From the NCBI RefSeq assembly GCF_963576615.1, contig NC_088717.1, positions 37,142,802-37,206,801 on the forward strand: a DNA stretch of 64,000 bases. The letters run 5' to 3'. Both the position numbers and the translations under genes were made by a program. Source of the stretch: Watersipora subatra. Taxonomy: Eukaryota; Bryozoa; Gymnolaemata; Cheilostomatida; Watersiporidae. Position 1 is the first letter of the stretch. Every line of letters starts with the position of its first letter. This document shows positions 47,301 to 59,700 of this stretch, piece by piece. Under the pieces are notes generated by a model. That model was not told where the DNA came from and searched no databases. It saw only the letters and a program-made list of their open reading frames with translations.

Positions 47301-50300
47301 TATAAGCCAAATTTGTAATGCAAAGGATTATTTCTACAGCTAGAAAAGTTACCATCTTTCTTAAGATCAGTACCTTGGCATCATAGCATCATAATCTAAG
47401 ATTGTCATGTGGCCACTAAACAACACCATAGCAACTCTATCGAATGAGTGGTAGGTGGCTGTGATATCATAGTAAAATTACTATGTCCTTTTTGAAAAGG
47501 TAAAATTACTAACAAAACAATGAAACTTGGATTATGGCCTGAGAACAGAAAATATTCATACATAGCAAATACACTGAAAAATTCTGTTCAAAAATTTTGA
47601 TGATTCCAGTTTGTCATTTGCAGAGACAGAAATAATCAGATATCAAGTTACTGTAGGCTACTTACCAATCTGACAGAGAGACCCACTATAGTGACTGGTA
47701 CATAGGCATTTCTCTCCTTCCAACTCACCACAAATAGAGAACTGGCTACAAATTGTGGATGAGCAGACCTTGTGGTGGCAATGTTCTCCGGTGTAACCTC
47801 CATAACATGTGCAGGCACCATCTCTCGAGCAGTCTCCCTGATAGCAGGGCAAATGCGTCTTACGGCATATCTTCATCTCACAATTGAGCCCTGCGTTGTC
47901 ATATATATGCATGTGAAGATAACTTCCCAAAATTATATTACAGCAATGATGAAGAGCTGGTTGAAGCTGCCCAACCAAGTGTTTACAAGTAGGAAACTTG
48001 CCTTTTGGTAATAACTAACTCTGTTAAATATGAGGGTTATTCAATAAATAAAAATAAGTTTATTAGTTTATTATAGTGGAAATCTAAATTTCGGACAGTC
48101 TTGTGACCCTGCTCTGCTAGAATCTAGCTGCTTTACCAACTTTTCTAACGTTTCAGCAATAGTGAGTAGTTATAGTGTGATAATATATTTGTAGCATAGA
48201 TATATAATACGAAAATAGCACACATGAATGCATATGTCGCAGGCTTGGTTAGTCCATCACCTTGGTGGAATTGTACTCTATACATAATCCTTTTGATATT
48301 CCTGGCGGTCCCAAGAGCTTTATTCATCTACTCCCTTAGCTAGGAGTGGACTACGCGTCTGGCTTAGCCTGCTGGCTCATACGGCTGGCCTGTCCGATTG
48401 GCTTTCACCCGGCTGGCCTGTCCGATTGGCTTTCACCCAGCTGGCCTGTCCGATTGGCTTTCACCGTGAAAGGTCAAATAGTAGCAACACGCCTAATTTT
48501 TAACAATTATAATCTTTCAAGAGCTTCAATATCTTCATATCTATACGGTAGCATCTACTAACCTTTGAAGTTACTTATACATTCTTGGAGACTAATTCAA
48601 AGTGGCTGCTTTCTTGAGTCAAATTTACTTAAACTGTTAATGAGACAGGAGCGTCAAAATTTTTGTGAAGTGAAGGTGTTAGGCCGAGTGAAATTTCCAG
48701 GAAAATTAATGCTCAATATAAAGGAAACTGTAAGTTAAAGTAGTCTTCAAATGAACTGACAGTTTTAGAGATGGCCTTGGTTGAGAATAAGCTTAGGTCA
48801 AGCAGACCCAAAGAGGCAGCCAGATCGAAGAAATAGAGCCAGAAATAAACTTGTCAGCGCAGATGGAGGCTAAAATCTAAAGAAACTGCTGAATCATGAA
48901 GCATCTCAATTTAAATGGTGCACTTCATTTTGCATGTCAACCTTGGATTCTCAAAAGCGAGCTGCAGGCAGGAGCTAAAAATCTGTCTCAAAAACAACGA
49001 TAAACATTTGAAAATGTATAAAAATAATCCGGAAAAAAGAAAATTTTTATTTTCAACAGAATTGGAACTTGGGTAGCACACTGTGCAGAGCAGAAGCAGT
49101 AGCCCCCAGCAACTTCAGTCACAAAAATTCAAAGGGCAGAAGTGTCATAATAGTAAGGTTTGCAGTTTGTCCAGACAGACATCCCATTACAACAAATTCT
49201 CTAGAGGACAGTGGTACTGACAACTAAATCATGAAACACATTAAGAACAAGAGATGAGGCATGGAATTTCGCGGAGTGATTTTTCGCCAAAACAACTGCC
49301 AGCTGTGCAGCACAAACCAACAATATCTTGGGGTGAGAAGAGCTGCCCCATCTCCCTTACACATTTGACTTAGACCCTTTAGACTACCACTTCTGTTGAA
49401 CTCCAAAACCTCTTAAAAGAGAACTTCAAATGAAGAGTGAAAACGAGGTCAAAGCCACTATGAGTGAACAGCTTTGAAAGTCAATCTAAGGATTTCTTTG
49501 CTGACTGAATACAAAATAATACTGCATCAATGGGTAGCACTCTCAGGGATTTTTTGAACAAAATTGTGTCAATTACAACTTGAGAAGCAACCAAATTATC
49601 TTGCTTATAGAATTTAATAATATGTGAGATTTTGATATGTTTTTGCAACACAAGTGGAAGAGTGTTTAATGGTGACTTTGTATCACAGATAATAGAGTAG
49701 CTTTTATCTGTGATACAAATAAAAGGCCTCTGAGCATGAAAAAGGAAAAATGTATTAAAAATTTGCATGGCATCTTCGCCTGACATCAAAACACCGAGTT
49801 TGTTTTCTGTTCATGTAGCAAAAATATTTTCATTGAATTAATTAAATGCATAGATTATGTTTTAATCTGATACATGTGCCTACTGTCACCATAGGATTGT
49901 TCTTATTAAATAGCCATAATACACCAGCAAAGATTGAACCGACTTGGCTGCCTGGCACTCTACCATCTGCACCGATCAACCACTTTGCTGCATTTCAGAA
50001 TAATTGTGCACATATTGATTACACCTGATGATCTCTCACAGTGCACTGGACTGCCAGCTTACTAGTTGATGATAAACTATGATCAAAGCATTATTTGCAC
50101 ATTCTAAATAGCGAGGTCGCATCATCGTTACTGGGATATAAATCAGGCACTAAATTAGCATGGAGGCTCTTTCTGTATCGCTCCAAGTTAAAGGGCTACA
50201 TATACAATCGCTTCTAATCTTCTTCTACATATACAATCGCTTCTAATCGTCTTCTACATATACAATCGCTTCTAATCGTCTTCTACATATACAATCGCTT

Positions 50301-53300
50301 CTAATCGTCTTCCTGCTTTGATAATTTAGTTTACTAGTAGAGGAGTTGGCTCACATTTTTAGTCGAGCTGCACCCTATTGGTCAAATTGGAACACAACTC
50401 GTCTTTCGACATCGTATAATCACATGTTTTTGTAACATAAAATTTTCATTTGACATAATGCATTTCATGCTCATGTATCTGGGCCTTTAATGTTGATATG
50501 CTACTTTTGTGTCACTCATGACGACAGAGAGTGTTGATACAGTGACTTTTGTCACAGATAATGGTAGAATTTGAATATGGTAACTTTTTGACACAGATAA
50601 TGGCAGAGAGTGTTCATATAGTTACTACTACAGACGTCATATGAACTATATGACATCGTTGGGACAGGTCAGGCCATTGCATTCAATTTCATCACACGAT
50701 ATGGTAGTAACTATAACAATTTGTTTCTAAGAGATAACTATAATAATGCTTTTCTAAGAGAGTTTTGAATATGACATGACCCAAGTATGTAGTGTTCTAT
50801 GTGTCTGCACAGATCCCTAAATAGATGGAAACTCACATTTATCCTCACACACGCAGCTCAAAAACTGTTCCGAGGTTGAGTAGGCATTACAAGTTTAAAG
50901 TTTTCTTTCTTTTAAATCAAGTTGTCGGCTCGTACATTGTTCTCAAGGAAGCTCTTATAAAGTGTTTTCGGTATATGGGAAACTCTTACCAAAGAATCCA
51001 CTCATGCAGACGCAGCTTCCGAGGCGGCAATAACCATCATTGAGACACGTCAGACCATTGCATTCAATTTCATCACACGACGCGGATGTATAGCCACTGT
51101 TACACTTACATATTCCTTGTTCACAGTTTCCATGAACGCATCTATGAAAATAGATCAGCTTGTAATATACCAAAAAACCTGTCGACATAATAATTAAGGG
51201 ATAACTCTTTGACTCTTGATGTAATCAATTGACCTAGGTGATACATCTATTGAAGATTAAAAACAACTCTGACAGCTGTGAAAGCTTCTACTGATATGAA
51301 ATCATTATAGCCTACGGTTTTTGTTCGTAAGTTGATAGCTTTATTCATCCCCATGCGACATGTAGAATACACGTTAGCTCACATAGAAAATGATACTTGA
51401 GTAAACAGGTTGCACTAAACCTGAAACTAGTTTTTATGTTCGTAAGGCCATTATTTACATTGGAAATGTAACTATGTTTTCTACTATTAACACAGTGCTT
51501 TTTCCAGTAGCAATGTGTGAAATATCATACCTGCCTGATATTGAGCAAATCCGATACTCGCACCGGTTGCCATGGTATCCAGGGTAACACAGACAACCAA
51601 GTTTAACGTCGCAAATACCATATGCGCACATTCCTACAATACTATATCAGTGTGTATATTCACTAACTATGTCAAACTTGTGAGAGGTAATATTGGAGTA
51701 GCCAGTGAAAAATGATGACAATGAAAGCAGAGATGAAGGTTGCGATGCACCCGCTAAAAAACATCCTAAGGAGTGTAAATCTTTGTGCCATTTGGCGAAT
51801 AAGCTAGTTAATTTATGTTTGTTTCTTTATGCGTAGAATTGCAAAGGATAAAAACTTGCAACTGTATAAAAACTCATTTTGATTTTATGTAAAACTATTT
51901 TAAACACAGCATTGTCAAAATAAAATATTTGTGCGAGTCAAATCTACTGATGATCAACTCGTATCTGTAAGCTAGACTGTGAACCTATGCATTGACCAGA
52001 GTCATGAGCAAGGATTAATTGTGAACTTTTATAGTGAGAATTATCAGTCTATTGTAAGATGACTTATTTGGTTAGAGCATCAAAAGTAAATAATTCAGTA
52101 CATAAATGCTACAAGCAGACGACTCTTACCTCCAAAGCTCTCGCTGCAATACCTATATTCACAGTTGACACCGGTGAACTCCTGGTGACATACGCATTGT
52201 TTGGGGGCATGGCAGTCTGATCCAGGGCTATAGCATGGCATTATGTATCCTCCATTTCTGTAAAAGAAACATAGACTAAAAATCTGTGCTCTGCATCAGG
52301 TAAAACTTTCCAGGACTAATGTGCATTCATGTACTTTAAAAAAGTTGGAGTTGTGTTTCCTATAAATACCACATAAAGTGGAAAAGCTATATATATGGAG
52401 TTATCTTCGTCTAAACTATTATAAGACGCATCTCTATGACAAACTACCTATTTCTTCAAGATGCTGTATTAACCTGGATAGCAGAAACATGAATCATTTA
52501 ACTATTTTACTATCATGCATACCTACACTCAGTGTTTGTATCAAGGGCAGTAGTCAGGTCATCTCGTGTTATACAGTATGGTACAGGCCTTCTGTTCAAG
52601 GCTTTGTGCAGCAAGACACAAGTCTGCTCTGTAGGGCATGCCAAATCATCACATGTCTTTGCCGTACCTGAATTGTGAACAGTGTGACATTATGGTAGTA
52701 ACACGTGAGCAATTTTGTATTAAATAATTCCTAGAGTTGAATTTTTCTTAAAGAATTAGGACTGAGAAGCATGCCAAAACAATAGTTAAAAACACATGTT
52801 TTTGAGCCAGTATACTTTATCAGAAAAGGCATTGGTCAAGGCTCAAAGCTCATTATAAATTCTGGCAGCCTTTTATAACAAAATAGCTTATTGCTTTTTG
52901 CTCATTATTTTGTTGATTACCAATAAAATTATTCTATTATATTTATTATTATTTTATTGATAGCCAATAAAATGTTATACATATATACAACGCTCAACTT
53001 AGAACATTTAATTGTTGAGCAGATAGTTTGACAAGTTAAATATATTTACCTACTTCAAGATCTAAATAGGTATGTTTTGATATTCTAAAAACCTCCCATC
53101 ATGTCTTTCGCCGAGTAGGATACAAAAGAGGTTAATTCTATTTAAATGAAAATTTATTTGCATTTGGGGGAGAATTGGGATACACAATTATTCTTTTTTA
53201 TTCTACAGGATAAATTTCCAACACTTCAAACAGAAAAAACTTGAATGCATAGTTCCAGAAGATTTTCACATCCTTCACATTTCCTTACTCAAGGGAAAAT

Positions 53301-53473
53301 GAATTAATGAAGGGAAATACTTGCATCAGTTCTATACGCGTGATTAGAATATTTAGTTTTAAACAATACTATACAGTGCTGGACCAAATGAGTCAAATAT
53401 AAAGTATTAGTAAGTACTTACTATACAGTCGAGGTGGGATGAGAACCAACAGCCAGAGTACACGCGCTGCCAT
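41313..53473 (-). CDS. EGF-repeat single-pass type I membrane protein, complete, family not recognised
   Basis: Exons in gene order: 53473-53422, 52667-52523, 52257-52130, 51633-51531, 51141-50990, 47890-47666, 47060-46875, 45629-45539, 43800-43651, 43349-43257, 42167-41994, 41691-41313. All phases join to 1878 bases, 625 residues. Residues 1-18 are a signal peptide (ARVLWLLVLI). Residues 22-51 form a Cys-containing unit (CDDLACPTEQTC...PYC). About seven EGF-like repeats follow, e.g. CVHGNCEQGICKCNSGYTS, CLNDGYCRLGSCVCMSGFFG, CYQGDCSRDGACTCYGGYTG and CHNGGDCFLFFEQCRC. A short stalk follows. The membrane helix is 362-381 (YVVLLFTLFLVTLLSVALAY). The cytoplasmic tail of about 240 residues is Ser/Lys-rich and ends with ENGK repeats. 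It is presumably an adhesion or signalling surface protein; no named orthologue is claimed. Confidence 0.85.
41323..41390 (-). repeat. 12-bp coding repeat (ENGK) in the cytoplasmic tail
   Basis: Four to five units of CCTTGCCATTCT on the + strand encode KENGKENGKENGKEK near the C-terminus of the EGF-repeat protein. The length is a multiple of three, so it can vary without a frame change. Confidence 0.85.
42685..43090. repeat. 36-bp tandem repeat, about 11 copies
   Basis: The unit is CATTGTTCAGTGTGGAGCTC followed by AATATCACACATACTT, with very low divergence, in the intron between exons 10 and 11 of the EGF-repeat gene. Frames stay open on both strands because 36 is a multiple of three; they are not genes. 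Confidence 0.95.
44165..44235 (+). repeat. tRNA-like SINE fragment
   Basis: Box A-like TGTCATTGGTAGAGCATCTG is followed by a weak box B (GAGTCAAAAA). It lies in intron 8 of the EGF-repeat gene. Confidence 0.3.
44780..45180. repeat. Degenerate TGTACAT-rich repeats
   Basis: Repeated GTAGCRAGTGTACATATA-like motifs at irregular spacing of about 30 bp, running into the 27-bp array on its right. Confidence 0.5.
45181..45558 (-). repeat. 27-bp minisatellite of splice donors, 14 units
   Basis: Each - strand unit reads approximately CCAGAACCTAGCCTGCCTTG then GTAAGTA. The first unit in gene sense overlaps the end of exon 8, whose donor is at 45538-45533. All fourteen units keep GTAAGT; twelve have CTTG and two have CTTA before it. 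Units nearest the exon are the most alike. Confidence 0.93.
45533..45541 (-). promoter_or_regulatory. Exon 8 donor with built-in stop codon (TGG-TAA)
   Basis: Exon 8 ends CCT-TG and the donor is GTAAGT. Unspliced, the frame reads CCT TGG TAA. The same phase recurs in every 27-bp unit, so only use of this first donor allows the transmembrane exon to be read. Confidence 0.8.
46257..46828. repeat. Tandem duplication of about 310 bp built of shorter GTTTCAG repeats
   Basis: 46257-46514 and about 46570-46828 align along their length (for example GGTTTCGGTTCTTGTTG and GTGGTTTCAGCTCATGCA in both). Each half is made of degenerate 15-30 bp AGTTTCAGTTTGC units, which also extend left to about 46160. 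It lies in intron 7 of the EGF-repeat gene. Confidence 0.8.
47061..47665. other. EGF-repeat gene intron 6, nothing recognised
   Basis: AT-rich sequence without open frames of interest or recognised repeats. Confidence 0.5.
48382..48464. repeat. 28-bp tandem repeat, 3 copies
   Basis: The unit is GGCTGGCCTGTCCGATTGGC followed by TTTCACCC. It is unusually GC-rich for this window. Confidence 0.9.
49677..49719. repeat. Perfect hairpin, 16-bp arms
   Basis: TTTGTATCACAGATAA and its exact reverse complement with an 11-base spacer. The related phrase TCACAGATAATGG recurs at about 50552 and 50593. Confidence 0.85.
49890..49985 (-). repeat. tRNA-like SINE fragment
   Basis: The - strand reads GGTGCAGATGGTAGAGTGCC and then GGTTCAATCTTTG, resembling box A and box B. 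It is not a functional tRNA as far as I can fold it. Confidence 0.35.
50193..50312. repeat. 29-bp tandem repeat, 4 copies
   Basis: The unit is TCTTCTACATATACAATCGC followed by TTCTAATCG, nearly identical between copies. Confidence 0.9.
50661..50700 (-). pseudogene. Partial copy of exon 5 of the EGF-repeat gene
   Basis: ACAGGTCAGGCCATTGCATT and CAATTTCATCACACGA match exon 5 at about 51042-51080 with two or three changes. It lies in the same orientation about 380 bp away, within the adjoining intron. Too short to encode a full EGF unit. Confidence 0.7.
51634..52129. other. EGF-repeat gene intron 3, nothing recognised
   Basis: AT-rich, no repeats or conserved open frames seen. Confidence 0.5.
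52668..53421. other. EGF-repeat gene intron 1, nothing recognised
   Basis: AT-rich, with a duplicated AATAAAATTATTCTATTATA-like stretch near 52920-52970. Confidence 0.5.
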
Positions 53474-53750
53474 GCTTTTGCAAGGCTTTATGTAAACAAA
53501 CAAACAGCAGCTGAGGAATTCAGAGTAACGTCGCACACCAAGCACTGTATTGTATTTCTTCATGACAATTATACGCAATGAACACAGCAAGGGACTCCAT
53601 AACAAACCATAAACATAATCCATAATAATTTCATTCCTAATCGTAGAAAAATATTTGCAGGCTAATGCCACTTTGGAGTTTGGCCTTACATAAACAATCA
53701 AGAGCGGACAATTCCATAAGGATTATAACTTTTTAAAGATGTTTTGAGCA

Positions 53751-56700
53751 TTATGTTTTGACATTGTCTATGTAGTCCTTGGCTTCATTGATCTTAGCTG
53801 CTAGGTATGGAGAGCCACCTGAAACAAGATGATAAAACTTACATTGTACTTTATGCTACACCTGATTGTTTTCGAGTAAGAAAAGACAAACGATGTTCTG
53901 ATGAATGACTACGTCCACAGCCAGCAACAAGTTTTCAACCAGACAGTGGTAGAATCTGGTCAAAATCAGTCTGGAGAGTATCTCGAGTGATAAATTATAA
54001 AAGCAATTGCCGACCTACACAAATGTCGCAAAGGGTTCACATAAATATTAATTTTGCGCTCTGATTTATAAACACTTCTCATTCCTTATTACTCTATGTA
54101 TCTCGACTAAGCACAGAGCTTTAGTTAAAGGTTGACTTGCAACAAAATTCACATTACAATTATTTGATATGAAAAGATTCACCATGTCTTACGCTGTTGT
54201 GTTGTAGGTGCAAAACATGTGGAAATGTGATTACAAGCTCTTAAAAGCTCAAAAACGAACAGTTAATTGCAGCCACACAAGACCACCGTAGTTTGAATTC
54301 TCTTTCCAAAACGGCTCAAATGTGACGTAGCTGTGGTAGATGGTTTCTGTTTACACTTTCATGCAACCTTATTCGTCGAAATATTCTCACAAATATACTT
54401 CACACATTCAATAAAACCATGTCTATTGTTCTTATGCGTCTGTTTTATCATCATTGTAATCCTGTCACTTTTAGCAGTGACATCTTATAACTTACCGTAA
54501 AAGTTTGTTTAATTTTTTAGCCTTAGCTTAAAGGAGTACATATCATTGTCTGATAATCATGACGAGCCTGTTGGTCACTTGTGATAATTGAAAAGTGCTG
54601 CAGAAATTATTTGTGAAATATTGGGTCACATGATCAGATTACGACTTGCCGATTAGACCAAACCGAAACAAAACTGTAAAGTAGCAAGCATCTATATTTG
54701 ATACAGGGTCTTCGGTAAAACCCGAAATGTTTGTCATAAACTAGTGCTACGATAAGTTTTATATTGAGCTTTGTATTGGCCTTTCAATTCACGTGAGAAC
54801 ATCACGTGACAAGACAAATAAATTTCATGACTACGTCAGAGAAATAAAGAGATTCCAATCTACGGCGGCTTTTCGTTTTTGAGCTTTTAAGAGCTTGCAA
54901 TCACATTTCCACATATTTGGCACCTACAACACAACAGAGTAAGACATGGTGAATCTTTTGATACCAAATAACTGTAATGTGAATTTTGTTGCAAGTCAAC
55001 CTTTAAATAATGATCGGGCAGGTGATGTAGTCATTTGATTTCATCAGCATTTATTGCATCACAGCTTACATATCTGTTCTAGCCCACGACCAAAGAGATA
55101 ATGGAAAAAGAAAGGGTACTGCCAGTTGAGAAATGCAATATTAGCCGTCAAATGGCACTGCAGTGCAATAGGAGAACTGCAATGGTAGCTGCAATGGTAG
55201 CTGCCATGGTAACTGTAATGTACTGGGTGTTATTATTTACAACAAACAACAATAATGAAAGGAAAAGATGATATGTTTATATATCTCCCTGCAATAGGAG
55301 AAATGCAATATTAGAAGTAAAATGGCAAGCTGCTGTGAAATATACATATACATATATACAATTATATATAAAGCTGGGGGGCTGTATATCATTGGTCATA
55401 GCAACCAATATCAAGAAGTTGTGATATTTATTTAGATTTCTGTATTTTTATATAAAAATTTTTGCTGAATTTAAAAATCTAAACAGATTTTAGCTGGTTG
55501 TCATAGCAATAGATGCATATCTATAAGAAAATGTAGGCTTATTACTAAATTTTGCAGAAATTAAAAATGGCTTGGCAGAACCGCGATATTGGGCGCAGCC
55601 GCAGTATCATCAACAAAATCTTTAGAAAAATAATAACAGTAACATATTGCACACCATCGGTCACTATATACTTCGATCTTGTAAATTCGAATGACTATCC
55701 TCACAACTATATATTATAATAACCTTATAAAATCGAATAATTATTCTTACAATTGAATATTGTAATAATTTTATAAGAATCGTTAGAAAAATATCATCGT
55801 CGTTTCCTTTACTTTCACTGCTTTGGACATCAGTTGGAATACCAAAGTACTCATTATAAGTGTCCAAAATGTCAGAGTCCGGTAGAATCGGGAAAAAAGA
55901 AGCGGTTACTTTTCAGTACTTCTACATTAATTACAGAAACATTCGGCAATTGGACAATGCCATAGACTGGTGAAATGTGAACGTTTTTCTCGTGAAATGC
56001 GCATGACTTAATGGTTCTACTCTCTGTCGCACGGCCTTATTGGCGTTTCGTTGGCCGGTCTTAATTATGATTAGAAAACGCTTGTCAAGTTTTTATTGCG
56101 ATTTTAGGCCAAATTAATCTGTCTAGTTACGTATAATCCGACCAGATGGGTAAGTTTTAGGATATTGTGTCAACTTTTCAAAGACTTGATGACATATTTA
56201 AATAGGTTTATATGTGTGTTGTATCATTATCATACTTAAACGATTCTACACAAAAATGGTTAAATTTTTTGATGGGATTTTGGTACAAGGGTTTGGTCAC
56301 TGCCTTTGACGGATAGTTTTTCGGGAGTTGTGTGCGCATATGCATTTATCATAAAGCTCTCAAACAATCGCTTCGCTCGTGTTTGGTCGTGAGACTAAAC
56401 ATGCTCATAATACAATCATATTTGGTAAAGCATTAGTAAAAAGGTCGAGCAACCCACAGCAAATGTCATCAAACAGAAAAAAAAACAGTGCGTCACCATT
56501 ATTCGGGCCAAAACTATAAAAGTTTGTATGATTTTAAAAAACTCATAAAAACATTTACAGTAGCATCATATCCATTGAGCACATGCTCATCATTAATTCA
56601 TGACTCAAAATATAGTGGAAAATTATAGTTAGTATCATAAAATTCTTTATTTGCATCACAATCATTTATGACCTACCAACAAACGCGTTGTATCAATTTT

Positions 56701-59700
56701 TTTGCGATACTGTTCTAATAAAATTTGTTATTAAATCGAAGTGAAGATATTTGAAAACTGTTACAAATGGATGAGACAATTCTGGTCAAACATCCTGTGC
56801 AAGAATTAATCTGATTGGTTTACTCTGCTACTTAGAAACTGCTTTAGTAAACAAAGCCATGTGAATGCCAGAATTCCAGCCATTTGGGATGTTGACACGT
56901 CCTACACAATGCTGCAAAATCGGCCGTTAGGGTTCAAAGGGTTAATTCTACGGGCGGGCCAGACGTTATTGATTTTATGATAGAGGCTGCGGGCCGGATG
57001 AAAATTGACCCTGGGCCGCATTTGGCCCGCGAGCCGGACTTTGGACATGTCTGGCTTAAGCAATGGTTCATATAAGCAGATGAACAAAAGAATTAAAAAC
57101 TTCAACTGTTTTCACCTGTCTAGTGCAGCTATAAATTGAGCCACAACAACTAACTAAAACTCAAGGAAAAAAGCACCAAGTATTTCAATACTTGAGCGTG
57201 AATGGAATCAGCCAGAGATCTACATGTATGTGATCAACAATTAATTTATACAGAGCTGTGTTTGATGATGCTAAAACTACCTGTATAATCTCAAACCCTT
57301 TTACTTTGTGAGCCGTAACACACCCAAACCGATAGATATTTTACATGTTTTGCTGACTGGGGAAGCACGTGTACAGCAACCAATAGTGTGTGAACTTGTA
57401 GCGCTGCCAAACTACATTTCCTCTTCCACAGAAGAAGGAAATGCAGTTTGAATTGTGATAGTCGGCTCTACGTGTAAGTAAATCTAATTCCTCAGAGAAC
57501 GGGCAATTCAAAGAATGCGAATGCATAGGGATTAAACGTATTGATGGTAGAGGGATACTTACCTCTGTCTGGATGATTCAACAGCATTATCCTTTTGTGT
57601 GCATCCTTCACTCGCTTTGCATTCGCAGATGGACTGTAAGATATAACAGCGGTAATTACAAAGCTAGACATGAGTGATACTTTGTCTAGTCACCCTCACA
57701 ACTAGCATGTGGAGTGCGATTCTTTAAGATCCCAGAGTGTATGGCGACAAATGCAGAATTCAAAATACAAGTGTGTGACAAATTCGTAAAATTTTGCCTG
57801 CGCCTGATAGTTACTGCAGCAGATGAAAAACAATAGTTATTATTAAAAACAATTCCATACTCCATAGGAACTAATATGAAACTCTATGGGAAGCAATGCT
57901 ACTCTTTATGAGAACCAATGCTACACCCAGCTGGAACCAATGCTACACTCTGCTGATACTGTGTATAATCGATGTTAAACACTGCTAGAAGCACCGGTAC
58001 ACTCTGTTGGAACCAATGCTACACTTGTTAGAACCAAAGAAAAATTCGGTTAGACACAGCTAAGCAATATTATGTTAGAACCAATGCTATACTCCATTGG
58101 AACCAAGGCTATACTCTTTTGGAACCAGTGTAGAACTCTGTTGGAAAAATTCTGAAAACTAGAGAGCCAAAGTTAAATAAAAGTCATTTACGAAAAACCA
58201 CGGAGATGTCCAACAAGCTATGCATGACAAAGTTCAAGGATAAACATTACATAATAGTAAAACCAAATGAAAAAGGAGCTGAACCAGCATCAGTAAAGAA
58301 TTTCAAGTAGCATTTTATCATGACTGGAGGCTGATGCAGCCAGCACTTTAATAAGTGAATGTTAGGCTCTGATACATACAGGTGCCAATTCAATGTAAGT
58401 CATATTTCAGAGAGTTAAGTTCTGTATGAGCTTGAGTGATAAATACTTGCCTCACGCCTAAAATTAAACCGGCTTCTCTTTTAGACATCTTTGTATCAAA
58501 TCCTCCCTTATAATACGCATTCATACCCTGCAGAAAAGGAAAGAGATGAGACATTCTGAGAATAACCCTCTCTTGTGGCAAGCCTACCACCACCACCAGT
58601 AGACCTAGATGACCACTTCATATTATATTATTTATTCGTATAAAGCCGAGTTACAAAGGTTTTGTATTTTCAATAAATGACCTGAGAACACACTGATACT
58701 AGCTTAACTCGTTTCAAGTAACGTTGCCAAAACCTACTGACTTGCCTAAATATTCCTATAGCTCAGTGAGGTGACAAAAACTTTGACCTTTTCATCGATT
58801 TCCCTTTTCATTACAATGACAACAATAATTCGTGGCACTGTCAAAAAATCAAAATAGAATGTGGAAGCTCACCTCTACCCTTCTATACATTTACTACCGT
58901 CAGTTTCGCGTTTTAATAATCGTACTCATTTTAACTATTAAATTTTGTTATTTTGCCTCCACTCTATGTTGTTATTATTCTATGTAAATTAGACTTCATT
59001 AAAATCTCTTCATTTTAAGCACAATATCATAAAATTTTACTATCTAAATTTAGATATAGTCTAAATTTCACTATATTTAGCTATAAAGTTTTTCACACTC
59101 TGAAGTGCTGTTAGTAGTTGTTAGTTTGAAGCAAGTAGCGGATGGCAGTTCCTCATCTTACCATAAATGTGCCTATTTCTTTTAACAACGTTCCTATAGC
59201 AGATTACAAATAGTTTTGGTATGCCGTTTACAGATGGAATTATCCTGTATCATTTTAGTTGCCTCATCGGACGCGAGCATCCTTATCAAGATGCCAAATG
59301 TAAAACCTGAACTTATTTCTCACTAAGTTTACAACTACCAACTGACCATTGCACAGATACACATCGCAATACAATGTATTTATACATTTACTACCTGCAG
59401 TTTTAAATGTTAATATTCTTAAGCGTTTTAATTATTCATTTTTTATTTTATCGCCACTCTATGTAGTTATTATTCTACATATTCGCTCTATTGTATATGT
59501 CAACATGTTAATAGCTATTATTACCTAATAATCATACATAGAGGGAAAACATTATCCTATTTCTTTTTAATGTCATGAACGAGTTAACTCTGTGGTGAAA
59601 GGAGTACACAACTCCACACAATAGTTTACACTGGCTCCCCTGCATATCCCTTATTGACTCATGCAGCCCTATAAGACATATATGAATGCTTAGAACTGTA

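Larger units (their letters stand above)
47891..50989. other. EGF-repeat gene intron 5 (3.1 kb)
   Basis: Contains a 28-bp triplicate (48382-48464), a hairpin (49677-49719), a possible reverse tRNA-like block (49890-49985), a 29-bp array (50193-50312) and a copy of part of exon 5 (about 50661-50700). The stretch 48560-49670 has no recognisable element. Confidence 0.55.
53819..57562. other. DNAJC19: DNAJC19 last intron (3.7 kb)
   Basis: Holds the TTAA foldback element (54125-55006), GCAATGGTAGCT short repeats (55160-55220), an unassigned acidic open frame on the - strand (55664-55867), a piggyBac-like remnant and a hAT fragment (56420-57053). Confidence 0.6.

Noticed and set aside
55664-55867. 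- strand acidic open frame (YNEYFGIPTDVQSSES)
   Set aside because: Looks like a transposase N-terminus but I cannot assign a family, and no flanking terminal repeats were seen.
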